DNA of 64,000 bases from an uncultured Thermoanaerobaculia bacterium (GCA_951813015.1 CATOTG010000006.1:897501-961500); one strand, 5' to 3'. Counted from the stretch's first letter, positions 35,847 to 45,879 are shown. The notes: a model not told the origin generated them from the letters alone. Translations and numbers: made by a program.

Positions 35847-38137
35847 CCGTCGCCGCCCAGTCGGAAGGGGGATTGGTCGATTCGTTCGAGAACCTCCGCG
35901 CCCTCGGTGACCCGGTAGACGGCCCGCGGCTCGACGTCCTGGAAGACCTGGTCGGCGCCGCTGCCGGCCCACGTCACCCGGATCTCGGTGATCCCGACCG
36001 CGTCGCCGAGACCCACTTCAAGTTGCAAGCTGTTGCCTCCGAAGGAGCCTCCCGAGCCGACCAGGCGATGGATCGTGCGCTGGCCGTCCGGACCCTCGAC
36101 GGACAGTGCGACCCGCGAGCCGACACCGAAGCGGTTCGCGCCCGAGCCGGCCGAGCCGGCGCCGGCAAAGCGCAGCGTGACCCAGGCGTTGTCGCTGCCC
36201 GGGTTCTCGAACAGGGCGTTGCCGAAGGTGTCGGTCGGATAGAAGCCGCCGAGTTGGTGGAAGAGGTCCATGTCTCCGTCACGGTCCAGGTCGCCGAACG
36301 CAACGCCGTGTCCTTTCTGGAGGTGGCCGAAGCCGCCGGCGAAGGTGACCTCTTCGAAGCGCCGGCCGTCAAACCGGTACATCACGTTGGGCATCAGACT
36401 GGCGAGATCCGGTTCACCGGTGCCGAGGTAGAAATCGAGCCAGCCGTCGTTGTCCAGGTCGCCGTAGTTCGCTCCCATCGGGAGAGCCGGGCGGCGGATT
36501 CCCAGCGCGCGGGACACTTCGACCATCCGCAGCCTGCCGCCGCAGCCGGGTTCGGCGCCGCAGTCATTGCGGTAGAGCAGGGGCTGGCCCACTCCGGGGT
36601 CCGAGCCCATGAAGGAAGCCACGACTTCGGTGGCCTGGTCACGGTAGTCGCCGACGTAGAGGTCGAGGTCGCCGTCGTTGTCGTAGTCGAAGAACCAGGT
36701 GGCGAAGCTCTCCCGTTCCGGCTCGGTCACGCCGGTTCGGACGGCTGCATCGAGGAAGACGCCGCCGTCGTTCAGGTAGAGCCTGTTGGCGCCGAAGTTG
36801 GAAACGTAGAGGTCGAGGTCGCCGTCGTTGTCCACGTCGCCCCAGGCGACGCCCTTCGCGTAGCGCAGGTTGCTGACGCCGGCCGTAGCCGCGACGTCCT
36901 CGAACGTACCGTCGCCGCGGTTGCGAAACAGTTGGGAAGGGTACTCGTGGGCCTCGCTCGCCTCGTTGCCGACATAGAGGTCGAGGTCGCCGTCGCCGTC
37001 GTAGTCGCCCCAGGCCGCGGCCTGGGTGGGATAGGCGGGTTCGGCCAGCCCGGCCTCCTTCGACACATCGACGAAGCGGCCGAGGTTGCCGCCCAGTTCG
37101 TTGCGCAAGAGCGAGTTGCGGATGCGGCCCTCCTCCAGCAACCAGGCGCCCCGTAGCACGAGCAGATCCAGGCGCCCGTCGTCGTTGTAGTCCGCGTGGA
37201 GCAGGTTGAGACCGCCAAGCTGGTCGCCAAGGCCCCAGGTTTCGGCGACGTCCTCGAAACCGCCTTGACCGTCGCCCCGAAATGCCGTGACCGGACCGCA
37301 CGGATCCCACGTTGACGCGATCAGGTCGAGAACGCCGTCGTTGTCGAAGTCGTCGACTATCGCGCCGCCCGCGAGATCGAGGGCGTCAACACCGAGTGCC
37401 GGTCCGAGATTGCGCCAGCGCCCTCCGGAAACCGGAGGGGAGGCAAACGTGTCGTCGCCGATCCGGTAACGGGTCGGCACGCCTTCGGGGAAGTCGCCGG
37501 TCAGCCTTCGAGCGACGTTGAGCAACCACCTTGCTCGTTGCCTCCACGAACCGGTCGGGCGTCCTTCCTCGAGCATTTCCAGGAACAGATCGCCTGCCTT
37601 GCGGGCGTGTTCGGGGCGGGCGTGGACGGCGGAGGCAGTGAGCGGGAGGATGCAACTGTCGGCCGAGCGCCGGGCCCGATGGACCTGCGCCTGGTCGGTG
37701 CGCGGGTCGGCGGCGCGCAGGGCCTCGTCAGCGTCGGTGATCCCGTCGTCCGGGCCGGCGCCGGTGTCGGTGTCGAAGGCATGGAGGCAGTTCAGGTCCT
37801 CGGCCCGCTGAAGGTGGGCCAGGGCGAGATTCCATTCCGGGATCGTGGGTCGGTCGGCCTTGGGTGGGGTGAGAGTCCTGACTGCGGCAGATAGATGCTC
37901 GATCGCCCCGGCTGTGTCGCCGAGGCGGAGCAACTCGCTTCCGAGTTCCGCGGCGATGGCGGGGTTGGCCGGGTTCAAGGACAGCTCGGCTCGAAGCTCG
38001 TCTGCGAGCCTTGTGCCGAAGTAGGGGTTCGCGCCTTCCTGAAGCCGTCGACAGGCCTGCGCCAGGTCGTCCGTTGGCGCAGCGGCAGCGAGGGGTGCTG
38101 CGAGCAGAACCAGACTGGCGAGCCCGCGGGCCGGCAT
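35843..38137 (-). CDS. exported TPR plus FG-GAP/ASPIC-UnbV protein
   Basis: This 764-residue protein is the first gene of the three-gene operon. After a signal peptide (ending near LAAAAP) come TPR-like helices (residues about 25-200). Seven FG-GAP calcium loops follow (DFDNDGVLDLI, DYNDDGRLDLL, DYDGDGDLDLY, DVDNDGDLDLY, DYDNDGDLDLY, DLDNDGWLDFY, DLDRDGDMDLF), then a C-terminal ASPIC/UnbV domain. Cysteines around residues 540-550 (NDCGAEPGCGG) may form a disulfide. It shares architecture with the following gene, so the pair probably arose by duplication. Confidence 0.9.
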   Translation of the reverse strand: MPARGLASLVLLAAPLAAAAPTDDLAQACRRLQEGANPYFGTRLADELRAELSLNPANPAIAAELGSELLRLGDTAGAIEHLSAAVRTLTPPKADRPTIPEWNLALAHLQRAEDLNCLHAFDTDTGAGPDDGITDADEALRAADPRTDQAQVHRARRSADSCILPLTASAVHARPEHARKAGDLFLEMLEEGRPTGSWRQRARWLLNVARRLTGDFPEGVPTRYRIGDDTFASPPVSGGRWRNLGPALGVDALDLAGGAIVDDFDNDGVLDLIASTWDPCGPVTAFRGDGQGGFEDVAETWGLGDQLGGLNLLHADYNDDGRLDLLVLRGAWLLEEGRIRNSLLRNELGGNLGRFVDVSKEAGLAEPAYPTQAAAWGDYDGDGDLDLYVGNEASEAHEYPSQLFRNRGDGTFEDVAATAGVSNLRYAKGVAWGDVDNDGDLDLYVSNFGANRLYLNDGGVFLDAAVRTGVTEPERESFATWFFDYDNDGDLDLYVGDYRDQATEVVASFMGSDPGVGQPLLYRNDCGAEPGCGGRLRMVEVSRALGIRRPALPMGANYGDLDNDGWLDFYLGTGEPDLASLMPNVMYRFDGRRFEEVTFAGGFGHLQKGHGVAFGDLDRDGDMDLFHQLGGFYPTDTFGNALFENPGSDNAWVTLRFAGAGSAGSGANRFGVGSRVALSVEGPDGQRTIHRLVGSGGSFGGNSLQLEVGLGDAVGITEIRVTWAGSGADQVFQDVEPRAVYRVTEGAEVLERIDQSPFRLGGDG

Positions 38138-38179
38138 GGGGCGAAGACTACTACGATCCGCGCCCGCACCTGCCGGCTG

Positions 38180-40024
38180 CTAGCCGGCTGTAGGTTTGGG
38201 GATCGCGGCGCTTGCGTCGCCGTCGGCGGCCGGAATCGAGGGCCCCGCTTCATCCGGGTCACTTGTCGCGACATCGTCGCCGCCCGTCGTTGGCGGCACG
38301 GGGGGCAGCGATGCTGCCGCTCCGTAGTCCGATCTGCCGAACCGGGTCATGAACACGGCGCCGAGACCGATCGTCCAGGCGAGGTAGCAGATCAGGACGC
38401 CGGGAAGGCGGAACATGACGCGGAAGAACCACGGCAGGCCAAGGAAGCCGAGCAAATCGGCCGCGAGCGCAAGCGCCTGAATCACGAGGACGCCGAGCGC
38501 CAGCGCGGCGAAGCTCCCGGCCGCCACCCGGCCGGCGCCCTGGAAGCGCCGCCGGCACCAGTCGCCGGCTGCCGCAGCCGAGCCCGCGTAGCCGAACACG
38601 AACGCGGCCGTCAGACCGATCAACGCGACGGGCCAGAGGAGGATGGCGAAGGGAATGCCGATGACCGTGACCGTGAGCAGCAGGCTGACGATGATCAGCA
38701 CGGGCAAGAAGAAGACCTCCACGCCCAGGCCGACGGCGAACATGACCAGGAGGTCGGATGCGGCAGCCGCTTTCACCCGGCCGACTCCCTTCGGCGCCAC
38801 GAGCAGGACCAGGCCGCTGAGCGCGATCAGGAGGAGGGTGAAGATGATCGACTGAACGAACTCGAACACCTTTCCCAGACGGAAGAAGGGGGGCCGGTCG
38901 CCGACTCCGGGGAACCAGTCCCCGTCCCAGCCGTCGAACCAGTCGCCGCTCAGATTCCAGTTGAACTGACCCCAATCGACCTCGGAAACCTCGCCGAGGA
39001 CGGAGGACCCCTCCTCGCGCACCAGTTGGCCTCCGACCGTGACGATGTCGCCGAACACCTCCGCCTCGGGGCCGAGCTCGATGTCGCCGCCGATGGAAAC
39101 GACTTCGCCGGTAACCCGGCCGTTGATCTTCGCTTCGCCGCCGATCGATACCGCGTCGCCGCGAACCTCTCCGTCGACCTTGACGTCGCCGCCGACCGAG
39201 ACAATGTCGTTGACCACTTCGCCCCGGCCCACCCGCACGGTGCTGCCGAACGAGACCCTGTTGTCGAGGTCGACGACAACGTCGACCCCGTTCAGGTCAC
39301 GCTCGAGATCGTCCAACCGCTCGATCGTCTCCTCGATCGCGCCCCGAGCCTCTTCGCCGACTTCCGCGAGTGCTTCGTCGAGACGTTCTCGCGCATCCTC
39401 GAGGGTTGAACTCGCTTCTTCCTGAGCTTCCTGAGCTTCCTGACCCTCACCCGCGTTCTGGGGTTGACCGGACGCCAGGCCGGTGAAGCACAGCCCGCCG
39501 ACCAGCAGCAGTGCTCCCGCACGCGTTCCGCGGGCCCGGCGGCGTCCACCCCGTCTCGCAGAGAACCGGTGCAGAAGATGGACCGCGATCAGGCTGAACA
39601 GTGATGCGGCGGCGACCGCCGCGGTGACCTGGGGAGTGCGCAGAATCAGGTCCAGAGCCTCGCCGACCCGCACCGCTCCGCTCAGGAACGGGAGGCTCTC
39701 GGCCAGGACCCCGACGGTCCAGGTCAGGACCCAGACAGCAGTGAAGAGAGTCGCTTCCAGCGTGTTCAACATGGTCAGCCAGGTCGAAGGGAAAAGCAGC
39801 GTCACGCCCCCGAGGAGGAGCATCGCCACTGCCGCGATGGCGCCAATCGACGCCTGGGCCCAGCGAGTCATCGGCAGCGCCAGCAATTGCGGCGCCTGCC
39901 CAGCTGCTTCGACAGGCCGGTTCGTGGCGCCCACTTGCCGCATGACGCGGCTCGTGAACCCGTCCGGCAGGGGGGGGGCCTCGAGCGATTGGAAGAGTGT
40001 CCGGAGGTCGATTCGGTTCAGCAT
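38180..40024 (-). CDS. membrane protein with bactofilin-like polymer repeats
   Basis: This 614-residue protein is organised as a short cytoplasmic N-terminus, two or three membrane helices (about 55-150 and 168-185) and an acidic coiled-coil (about 190-245). A polymer-forming region with repeated VSVGGDVKVDGEV/VSIGGEAKINGRV/VSIGGDIELGPEA beta-rungs (about 255-330) follows. Several membrane helices then occupy the C-terminal half. It lies directly downstream of an ECF sigma gene, so it may serve as its membrane anti-sigma partner, but no zinc-finger anti-sigma motif is present. That role is inference from position only. Confidence 0.82.
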   Translation of the reverse strand: MLNRIDLRTLFQSLEAPPLPDGFTSRVMRQVGATNRPVEAAGQAPQLLALPMTRWAQASIGAIAAVAMLLLGGVTLLFPSTWLTMLNTLEATLFTAVWVLTWTVGVLAESLPFLSGAVRVGEALDLILRTPQVTAAVAAASLFSLIAVHLLHRFSARRGGRRRARGTRAGALLLVGGLCFTGLASGQPQNAGEGQEAQEAQEEASSTLEDARERLDEALAEVGEEARGAIEETIERLDDLERDLNGVDVVVDLDNRVSFGSTVRVGRGEVVNDIVSVGGDVKVDGEVRGDAVSIGGEAKINGRVTGEVVSIGGDIELGPEAEVFGDIVTVGGQLVREEGSSVLGEVSEVDWGQFNWNLSGDWFDGWDGDWFPGVGDRPPFFRLGKVFEFVQSIIFTLLLIALSGLVLLVAPKGVGRVKAAAASDLLVMFAVGLGVEVFFLPVLIIVSLLLTVTVIGIPFAILLWPVALIGLTAAFVFGYAGSAAAAGDWCRRRFQGAGRVAAGSFAALALGVLVIQALALAADLLGFLGLPWFFRVMFRLPGVLICYLAWTIGLGAVFMTRFGRSDYGAAASLPPVPPTTGGDDVATSDPDEAGPSIPAADGDASAAIPKPTAG

Positions 40025-40172
40025 GTCATGACCAGCGCGGTTCGTTTCTGCGCGAAGCGACAGGGGTTGACACCGCCTGTTCGGCCCCCGCGGCGCGAAC
40101 GATTGTACGACGGCGATGTCATTGCGGCGTTCACCATGTCCTTCGCCCTACGATGCGAAGATCGCCGCGGTT

Positions 40173-40754
40173 TCAAACCACGCCCTCCGAGCGCAGGCGC
40201 TGTTCGATCTCGCGGCGGGCCCGGCGCAGGTTCGTCTTCACGGTTCCGAGCGGCATGCCGGTGATCTCCGCGATGTCGCGGTAGGGCAGCTCCTCCTTGA
40301 ACCGCAACAGGACGACCAGGCGGTACTCGGGTCGGAGTGCCGCCACCGTGGCCTCGAGGGCGGCCGCCAGTTCAACCCTCCTGGTGAGCGTGTCGGCGAG
40401 CTCCGCCCGTTCGTCCGGGATCCGGTCGAGGACCGACGAGGCGTCGGGGTCGCTTGTCTCGATCGGAGTCGTGGGCAGTTTCTTTCGCCGCAGATTGTCG
40501 ATCGCCGCGTTGCTTGCGATCTTGAACACCCAGCTCGCGAAACGCCGCCGCGGGTCGTAGCGGGCGAGGGCCAGCCAGGCCTTGACGAAGACCTCCTGGG
40601 TGACATCCTCGGCGATGCCGGGGTCTCGGACCATGCGCACGACCAGGCTGAAGATCGGGCGCTGGTAGCGTTCGACCAAGGTCCGGAAGGCGCGCTCCGA
40701 CCCTTCGACGGCCGCCTTCACCAGGGCGGCTTCATCTTTCTCGCGATGCTTCAA
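40173..40754 (-). CDS. ECF-type RNA polymerase sigma factor
   Basis: This 193-residue sigma-24-like factor has region 2 (YQRPIFSLVVRMVRDPGIAED, VTQEVFVKAWLAL, FASWVFKIASNAAIDNLRR) and region 4 (LRPEYRLVVLLRFKEELPYRD, TGMPLGTVKTNLRRARREI). The start is a TTG at 40754; a CACACT box ends six bases upstream, suggesting a leaderless mRNA. The gene is divergent from the nucleotidase gene with only 44 bp between starts, and is followed by the bactofilin-like membrane protein gene after 148 bases. Confidence 0.92.
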   Translation of the reverse strand: MKHREKDEAALVKAAVEGSERAFRTLVERYQRPIFSLVVRMVRDPGIAEDVTQEVFVKAWLALARYDPRRRFASWVFKIASNAAIDNLRRKKLPTTPIETSDPDASSVLDRIPDERAELADTLTRRVELAAALEATVAALRPEYRLVVLLRFKEELPYRDIAEITGMPLGTVKTNLRRARREIEQRLRSEGVV

Positions 40755-40760
40755 GACCTC

Positions 40761-40766
40761 AGTGTG
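40761..40766 (-). promoter_or_regulatory. -10 box of the ECF sigma gene, six bases from TTG start
   Basis: CACACT on the minus strand is followed by six bases and TTG 40754. It shares a 44-bp divergent gap with the box at 40787. Confidence 0.4.
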
Positions 40767-40786
40767 GCATGCGCGGTGAGTGGCCG

Positions 40787-40792
40787 TATCAT
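40787..40792 (+). promoter_or_regulatory. -10 box of the nucleotidase gene, six bases from GTG start
   Basis: TATCAT is followed by six bases and GTG 40799, so the expected transcription start falls on the start codon. Confidence 0.5.
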
Positions 40793-40798
40793 TGCCGC

Positions 40799-41806
40799 GT
40801 GGAACACGGGGGCAGCCACCCAGGTCCTGGGGAGAACGGAGAACTGGCGGCGGCGGTTCGGTCGGTGCGAACTGCGGGCCGGGTTGCGCGGCGGCTTCAG
40901 CAGTCGCTTCAGGGGTCGTTCCTGACCAAGGAGGACCGCTCGCCGGTGACGGTGGCCGACTACGCGGCGCAGGCCCTCGTCAGCCTCACGTTGCCGCGCG
41001 GCGAGGCCATCGTGGGCGAGGAAACGGCGGTGGCGCTTGAACGGGCCGACGGGAGGGAGACCCTGGACAAGGTCGTCGCCGCGGTCAGGTCCGAGCTGCC
41101 CGATGTGTCCGCCGAGGACGTGCGAGCCGCGATCGACCGTTGCTCGGATGCCGGCGGCGCGCAGGGAACGTTCTGGGTCCTCGATCCGATCGATGGCACG
41201 AAGGGGTTCCTGCGCGGAGACCAGTACGCGATCGCGCTCGGCCTGATGGAGGACGGCGAAGTCGTCGGCGGCGTGCTCGGATGCCCGAACCTGCCTTCGC
41301 GCCTGGGGCGGGGTTGCCTGTTCGTCGCTGAACGGGGCCGGGGCGCCTGCGAGCTGCCGTTCGAGGAGGACGCAGGATCGGCGCGCCGAATCGGGGTTTC
41401 CGCGGTTTCCTCGTCGGGCGACGCTGCTTTCTGCGAGTCGGCGGAAGCGATGCACTCGGACCGTGATCGGCATGCCCGCATCGCGGGGCGGCTCGGCGTG
41501 ACGGCCCCTCCCGTGCGCATGGACAGCCAGTGCAAGTACGGGGCGATCGCCCGTGGCGATGCCTCGATCTATCTCCGTTTGCCCTCGTCCAGGACCTATC
41601 GAGAGAAGATCTGGGACCACGCGGCCGGCTTCATCGTGGTGTCCGAAGCCGGCGGCGCCGTGACCGACGCCTACGGCCGGCCACTCGACTTCAGCATGGG
41701 CCGAACCCTGGACGGGAACCGCGGCGTGGTGGCGACGAACGGCCTTCTTCACCGCGCGGTTCTGGACGCGGCGGCCGCGGTGTTGCCGCCCGGGCCGGGA
41801 CTCTGA
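40799..41806 (+). CDS. inositol-monophosphatase-fold 3'(2'),5'-bisphosphate nucleotidase
   Basis: This 335-residue magnesium-dependent phosphatase resembles the Hal2/CysQ group that removes the 3'-phosphate from PAP or PAPS. It shows EDRSPVTVADYAAQ, GEET, the DPIDGTKGFLRG metal site and WDHAAGFIVVSEAGG. It is longer than CysQ and closer to Hal2 in layout. The GTG start sits six bases after a TATCAT box. The rmlB start codon lies 16 bases downstream, so it heads the rml operon. Confidence 0.88.
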   Translation: MEHGGSHPGPGENGELAAAVRSVRTAGRVARRLQQSLQGSFLTKEDRSPVTVADYAAQALVSLTLPRGEAIVGEETAVALERADGRETLDKVVAAVRSELPDVSAEDVRAAIDRCSDAGGAQGTFWVLDPIDGTKGFLRGDQYAIALGLMEDGEVVGGVLGCPNLPSRLGRGCLFVAERGRGACELPFEEDAGSARRIGVSAVSSSGDAAFCESAEAMHSDRDRHARIAGRLGVTAPPVRMDSQCKYGAIARGDASIYLRLPSSRTYREKIWDHAAGFIVVSEAGGAVTDAYGRPLDFSMGRTLDGNRGVVATNGLLHRAVLDAAAAVLPPGPGL

Positions 41807-41822
41807 GACGGGGTCGCTTCTC

Positions 41823-42935
41823 TTGGCCCCCACAGAGACCCTGCTCGTAACCGGCGGCGCCGGTTTCATCGGCTGCAACTTCACGGCCCGGGCTCTGGCC
41901 GAGCCTTCGGGGCGCGACCGTCGCGTCGTGGTCTTCGACAAGCTGACCTATGCCGGCAATCTTCTCAACCTGGAGGCGGTCGCCGACGATCCCCGCTACC
42001 GCTTCGTCCATGGGGACATCGCCGATCGCGCCGCGGTCCGGAGGGTCTTCGCCGAGCACCAGCCGACGGCAGTTCTCAACTTCGCGGCCGAGAGCCACGT
42101 CGACCGCTCGATCGACAGCCCGGGCGACTTCGTCCGGACGAACATCGGCGGCACGTTCGAACTGCTCGAAGCCGCTCGCGGCGTCCTCGGAGAACGGTCG
42201 CAGCAGGAGAGGGCCGCCTTTCGGTTCATCCACGTTTCGACCGACGAGGTCTTCGGCAGCCTCGGTGACGAGGGGAGGTTCCACGAAAAGACACCGTACG
42301 ATCCGAGTTCGCCCTACTCGGCGTCCAAGGCTGCCGCGGATCATCTCGTGCGCGCCTACGGTCGCACCTACGGCCTTCCGGCGATCGTGACCAACTGCTC
42401 GAACAACTACGGGCCGTACCAGTATCCCGAGAAGCTGATTCCGTTGATGATCCTGAACGCCGCCGTCGGGCGTCCGCTGCCGGTCTACGGCGAGGGCGCC
42501 AACGTCCGGGATTGGCTTCACGTGGACGATCACTGCGCCGGACTGCTGGCGGTTCTGAATCGTGGCGAACCGGGACAGAGCTACAACCTGGGCGGCGACG
42601 AGGAACGAACGAACCTCGAGGTGGTCGAGGCGGTCTGCGCGGCGGTCGAAGCGGAACTCCCCGCCGCTCGGAACGCCGCGCCAGGGATCGAGGGAATCGA
42701 GGACTACCGGCAACTCGTGACTTTCGTCGAAGACCGGCCCGGCCACGACCATCGCTACGCGATCGATCCGTCCAAGGCGGGGCGGGAGCTGGGTTGGGCG
42801 CCGCGGCACGACTTCGAGAGCGGTCTGCGCGAAACGGTGCGCTGGTACCTCGGTCACCGCGAATGGTGCGAAGCGGTCGGCGGCGCTTCGCGGAACCGGC
42901 TGGGCGTTCAGCCGCGTCTTACGGCGGTCACGTGA
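41823..42935 (+). CDS. rmlB: dTDP-glucose 4,6-dehydratase
   Basis: This 370-residue short-chain dehydrogenase-family enzyme makes dTDP-4-keto-6-deoxyglucose. It has the NAD motif [18 protein letters not shown], the catalytic YSASKA and the RmlB-specific [14 protein letters not shown]. No ATG fits; TTG 41823 gives the correct N-terminus. Its TGA overlaps the GTG of rmlA (GTGA). It is part of dTDP-sugar supply for surface polysaccharide. Confidence 0.95.
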   Translation: MAPTETLLVTGGAGFIGCNFTARALAEPSGRDRRVVVFDKLTYAGNLLNLEAVADDPRYRFVHGDIADRAAVRRVFAEHQPTAVLNFAAESHVDRSIDSPGDFVRTNIGGTFELLEAARGVLGERSQQERAAFRFIHVSTDEVFGSLGDEGRFHEKTPYDPSSPYSASKAAADHLVRAYGRTYGLPAIVTNCSNNYGPYQYPEKLIPLMILNAAVGRPLPVYGEGANVRDWLHVDDHCAGLLAVLNRGEPGQSYNLGGDEERTNLEVVEAVCAAVEAELPAARNAAPGIEGIEDYRQLVTFVEDRPGHDHRYAIDPSKAGRELGWAPRHDFESGLRETVRWYLGHREWCEAVGGASRNRLGVQPRLTAVT

Positions 42936-43822
42936 GTCCGCTGAGGGGAATTCTGCTGGCGGGCGGCGCCGGCACCCGGCTCCATCCGGTGACTCGCGCC
43001 GTCAGCAAACAGTTGCTGCCCGTCTACGACCAGCCGATGGTCCACTATCCGCTCTCCAGTCTGATGATCGCGGGGGTGAGGGAGATTCTGATCATCACGA
43101 CGCGGCACGACCAGCCGGCGTTCCAGCGCCTGCTGGGTGACGGCAGCGAACTCGGCCTCGAACTGTCCTATGCGGTGCAGAAGGCGCCGGAGGGCATTGC
43201 GCAGGCGTTCCTGATCGGCGCCGGGCATCTGGCGGGCGCCAGGGCGGCGCTGGCGCTCGGCGACAACATCTTCCACGGCCACGGGTTGTCCTCCGTGCTC
43301 CAACGGGCAGCCGAACGAAACGATTCCTCGCCGGGGGCGACGATCTTCGGCTATCGGGTTCGGGATCCCGAACGGTACGGCGTGGTCGAGTTCGATGACG
43401 AACGGCGCGTGATCGGCCTGGAGGAGAAGCCGTCGTCGCCGAAGTCACCCTACGCCGTGCCGGGTCTGTACTTCTACGACGAGCGCGTCGTCGAGCTGGC
43501 CCGGACGCTTGAGCCGTCGGCTCGCGGCGAGCTGGAAATCACCGACCTGAACCGGCTCTACCTGGACGAGGGCGCCTTGCGCGTCGAGCTTCTCGGCCGC
43601 GGCGTTGCCTGGCTCGACACCGGGACGCATGAGGCGCTGCTGCAGGCCAGCAACTTCCTGCAGGCGATCGAGGAGAGACAGGGGTTGAAGGTCGCCTGCC
43701 TGGAGGAGGTGGCCTACCGGATGGGTTACATCGACGCGGACGAGTTGAGCCGTCTGGCGGCCGGGGCTGTGAACGACGCCTACGGCCGCTATCTGAACCT
43801 GGTCCTGGAGGAAGGGCGTTGA
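42932..43822 (+). CDS. rmlA: glucose-1-phosphate thymidylyltransferase
   Basis: This 296-residue nucleotidyltransferase joins dTTP and glucose-1-phosphate to dTDP-glucose. Signature [14 protein letters not shown] occurs at the N-terminus, and [17 protein letters not shown] and [11 protein letters not shown] follow. The GTG at 42932 overlaps the rmlB stop and gives the standard length; a far longer upstream frame is only a shadow. Its stop overlaps the rmlC TTG (TTGA). Confidence 0.96.
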   Translation: MSPLRGILLAGGAGTRLHPVTRAVSKQLLPVYDQPMVHYPLSSLMIAGVREILIITTRHDQPAFQRLLGDGSELGLELSYAVQKAPEGIAQAFLIGAGHLAGARAALALGDNIFHGHGLSSVLQRAAERNDSSPGATIFGYRVRDPERYGVVEFDDERRVIGLEEKPSSPKSPYAVPGLYFYDERVVELARTLEPSARGELEITDLNRLYLDEGALRVELLGRGVAWLDTGTHEALLQASNFLQAIEERQGLKVACLEEVAYRMGYIDADELSRLAAGAVNDAYGRYLNLVLEEGR

Positions 43823-44385
43823 GCGCTCCGCCCAGGGTGCGGAGCACCAGGTTGCCCGACGTGATGATCGTCGATCCCGCGGTTCACCGGGACGGTCGCG
43901 GCTTCTTCCTGGAGAGCCACAACGCGTCCACGTTCGCTGAGTGCGGCCTGGAGAGACCGTGGGTTCAGGACAACCACTCGCGGTCCTGCCGCGCCACCCT
44001 GCGCGGACTCCACCTCCAATGCCGCCGGCAGCAGACGAAGCTGGTTCGCGTTACGCGAGGCGAGGTCTTCGATGTCGCCGTGGACGTCCGGCGCGGCTCG
44101 CCGTCGTTTCTGGGTTGGGCCGGCTGCGTCCTGTCGGAGGACAACTTTCGCCAGCTCTACATCCCGCGCGGTTTTGCTCACGGCTTCTGTGTGATCAGCG
44201 AGACCGCCGACGTGCAGTACAAATGCGACGACTACTACGACCGGGACGACGAACTCGCGATCGCCTGGGACGACCCTCAGATCGGAGTCGACTGGCCGAT
44301 CGACGAGCCGCTGCTTTCGGACCGCGACCGGACAGCGCCCACCGTTGCGGGTTGTCTTGAGCGGTTGCCGACGTTCTCCTTCTAA
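43819..44385 (+). CDS. rmlC: dTDP-4-dehydrorhamnose 3,5-epimerase
   Basis: This 188-residue cupin-fold epimerase shows FFLESHN, the catalytic histidine in [26 protein letters not shown] and [10 protein letters not shown]. It starts with TTG at 43819, overlapping the rmlA stop. rmlD, the final reductase of dTDP-rhamnose synthesis, is not in this locus, so either it lies elsewhere or the product is another 6-deoxy sugar. Confidence 0.95.
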   Translation: MSAPPRVRSTRLPDVMIVDPAVHRDGRGFFLESHNASTFAECGLERPWVQDNHSRSCRATLRGLHLQCRRQQTKLVRVTRGEVFDVAVDVRRGSPSFLGWAGCVLSEDNFRQLYIPRGFAHGFCVISETADVQYKCDDYYDRDDELAIAWDDPQIGVDWPIDEPLLSDRDRTAPTVAGCLERLPTFSF

Positions 44386-45879
44386 GTGGATGCGTTGCGA
44401 GCGGAGCCCTTGACGGATCGGGACGGCCTGAGCGCCGCGGACCGCGATCAGCTCGAGGCGCACGGCATTGGCCTCGAGGAGGCGCGGCGGCAACTCGGAC
44501 TCCTGCGGGATCCACCGCCGAAGACGAACCTCGCGCGTCCGGCCAGCGTCGGCGACGGCATCCTGCCTCTGCCGCGAGGCGCCGAGGCCGACCGCCTGCT
44601 CGGCGCGGGGCGATCCGCTGCGCAAGCGGGCGACCTGATCCGGTTCGTGCCGGCATCCGGCGCGGCGTCGCGGCTGTTTGCGGAGCTTCGAACGGCTCGG
44701 GTCGCCGGCTACCCGCCGAGTCATCCGGTTCTGGTCCGTTTCGAGAGCGCCCGGACCCGTCTTCCCTTCGACTGCGACCAGTTGGAACTTCTCGACCGCT
44801 ACGGCGACGCTCCGAAGGCCCTGATCCCCTTCCACAAGTACCCGGATGGCGAGCAGCGCACCGCGCTGGAGGAGCACCTCGTCGAAGCGGCGGCGCTTGC
44901 GGGGGGCCGGGGCTCGGCGGCGGTCCACTTCTCTGTCGCCGTTGCGCACCGGTCCGCGTTCGAGGCGCTGCTCGCTGATCGCCTGCCGGTGCTCGAACAA
45001 CGGCTGGGATGCCGCTTCGACGTCACGTTCTCCCATCAGTCGCCGGCTACCGACAGCATTGCAATCGACGCCGAAGGAAAGCCGTTCCGGGTCGCCGACG
45101 ACCCGGCGGCGCGACTCCTCGTGCGGCCCGGGGGTCACGGCGCACTGCTCGGCAATCTCCAGTCTCTGGCCGATCGAGGCGTCGAACTCGTCGCGATCAA
45201 GAACATCGACAACGTGCAACCGGAGCGGGCCCAGGGCGCGGCGGTGGAAGCCATGGGGATCCTCGCCGGAATGGCGCGGGAACTGGCGCGCGCTTCGAAC
45301 CGGCCGGCCAGGGTCTGCGGGGTCGTTCCCGCGACCGGATCGGCCGGCGGCGGCCCCTTCTGGGTTCACCAGGCCCCGGCCGTCGCGGGAGAACCGATCG
45401 CGGTCGAGCAGGAGCCCGAGCCCGAGACTTCGTTCGTCGAAGCCAACGTCCCGGATTTCCGTGTCGCCGGCGCCGCGGCCAACGCAGATTCCGGCGCATC
45501 GGCGAGCGCGCCGACCCTCGGCGAACCGCGGCTCCAGATCGTCGAGACCTCCCAGATCGACCTCGAGGACGCCGGGCAAGCGGCGATTCTGGCCCGGTCC
45601 ACCCACTTCAACCCGGTGTTCCTGGTCTGCGCGGCGCTGGCGCCGGACGGTGCAGCGTACCGGCTGGAGGACTACGTCGACCACGACACCAGCTTCATCG
45701 TGCGCAAGAGCCATGGCGGCCGGGAACTGACCGCCCTGGAACGCCCCGGCTTGTGGAACGGATCGATGGCCGGTTGGGAGACGCGGTTCGTCGAGCTGCC
45801 GGGCGAGGTGTACACGCCCGTCAAGAGCGTGTTCGATCTTGCCGGCGAGGAACACCAGTGCGGAGGAGATGGCCGATGA
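44386..45879 (+). CDS. DUF4301 family protein
   Basis: This 497-residue protein matches the DUF4301 pattern: an N-terminal helical segment ending QLxLL, VGDGI, FVPASGAASRLF, LIPFHKY and a large C-terminal part with THFNPVF and a closing GSMAGWETRFVELP. FVPASGAASR and GSAGGGPFW resemble phosphate or nucleotide-binding turns, and a sugar-nucleotide-related role is plausible from its position after rmlC, but no activity is established. GTG start directly after the rmlC stop; its own TGA overlaps the next gene (ATGA). Confidence 0.85.
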   Translation: MDALRAEPLTDRDGLSAADRDQLEAHGIGLEEARRQLGLLRDPPPKTNLARPASVGDGILPLPRGAEADRLLGAGRSAAQAGDLIRFVPASGAASRLFAELRTARVAGYPPSHPVLVRFESARTRLPFDCDQLELLDRYGDAPKALIPFHKYPDGEQRTALEEHLVEAAALAGGRGSAAVHFSVAVAHRSAFEALLADRLPVLEQRLGCRFDVTFSHQSPATDSIAIDAEGKPFRVADDPAARLLVRPGGHGALLGNLQSLADRGVELVAIKNIDNVQPERAQGAAVEAMGILAGMARELARASNRPARVCGVVPATGSAGGGPFWVHQAPAVAGEPIAVEQEPEPETSFVEANVPDFRVAGAAANADSGASASAPTLGEPRLQIVETSQIDLEDAGQAAILARSTHFNPVFLVCAALAPDGAAYRLEDYVDHDTSFIVRKSHGGRELTALERPGLWNGSMAGWETRFVELPGEVYTPVKSVFDLAGEEHQCGGDGR

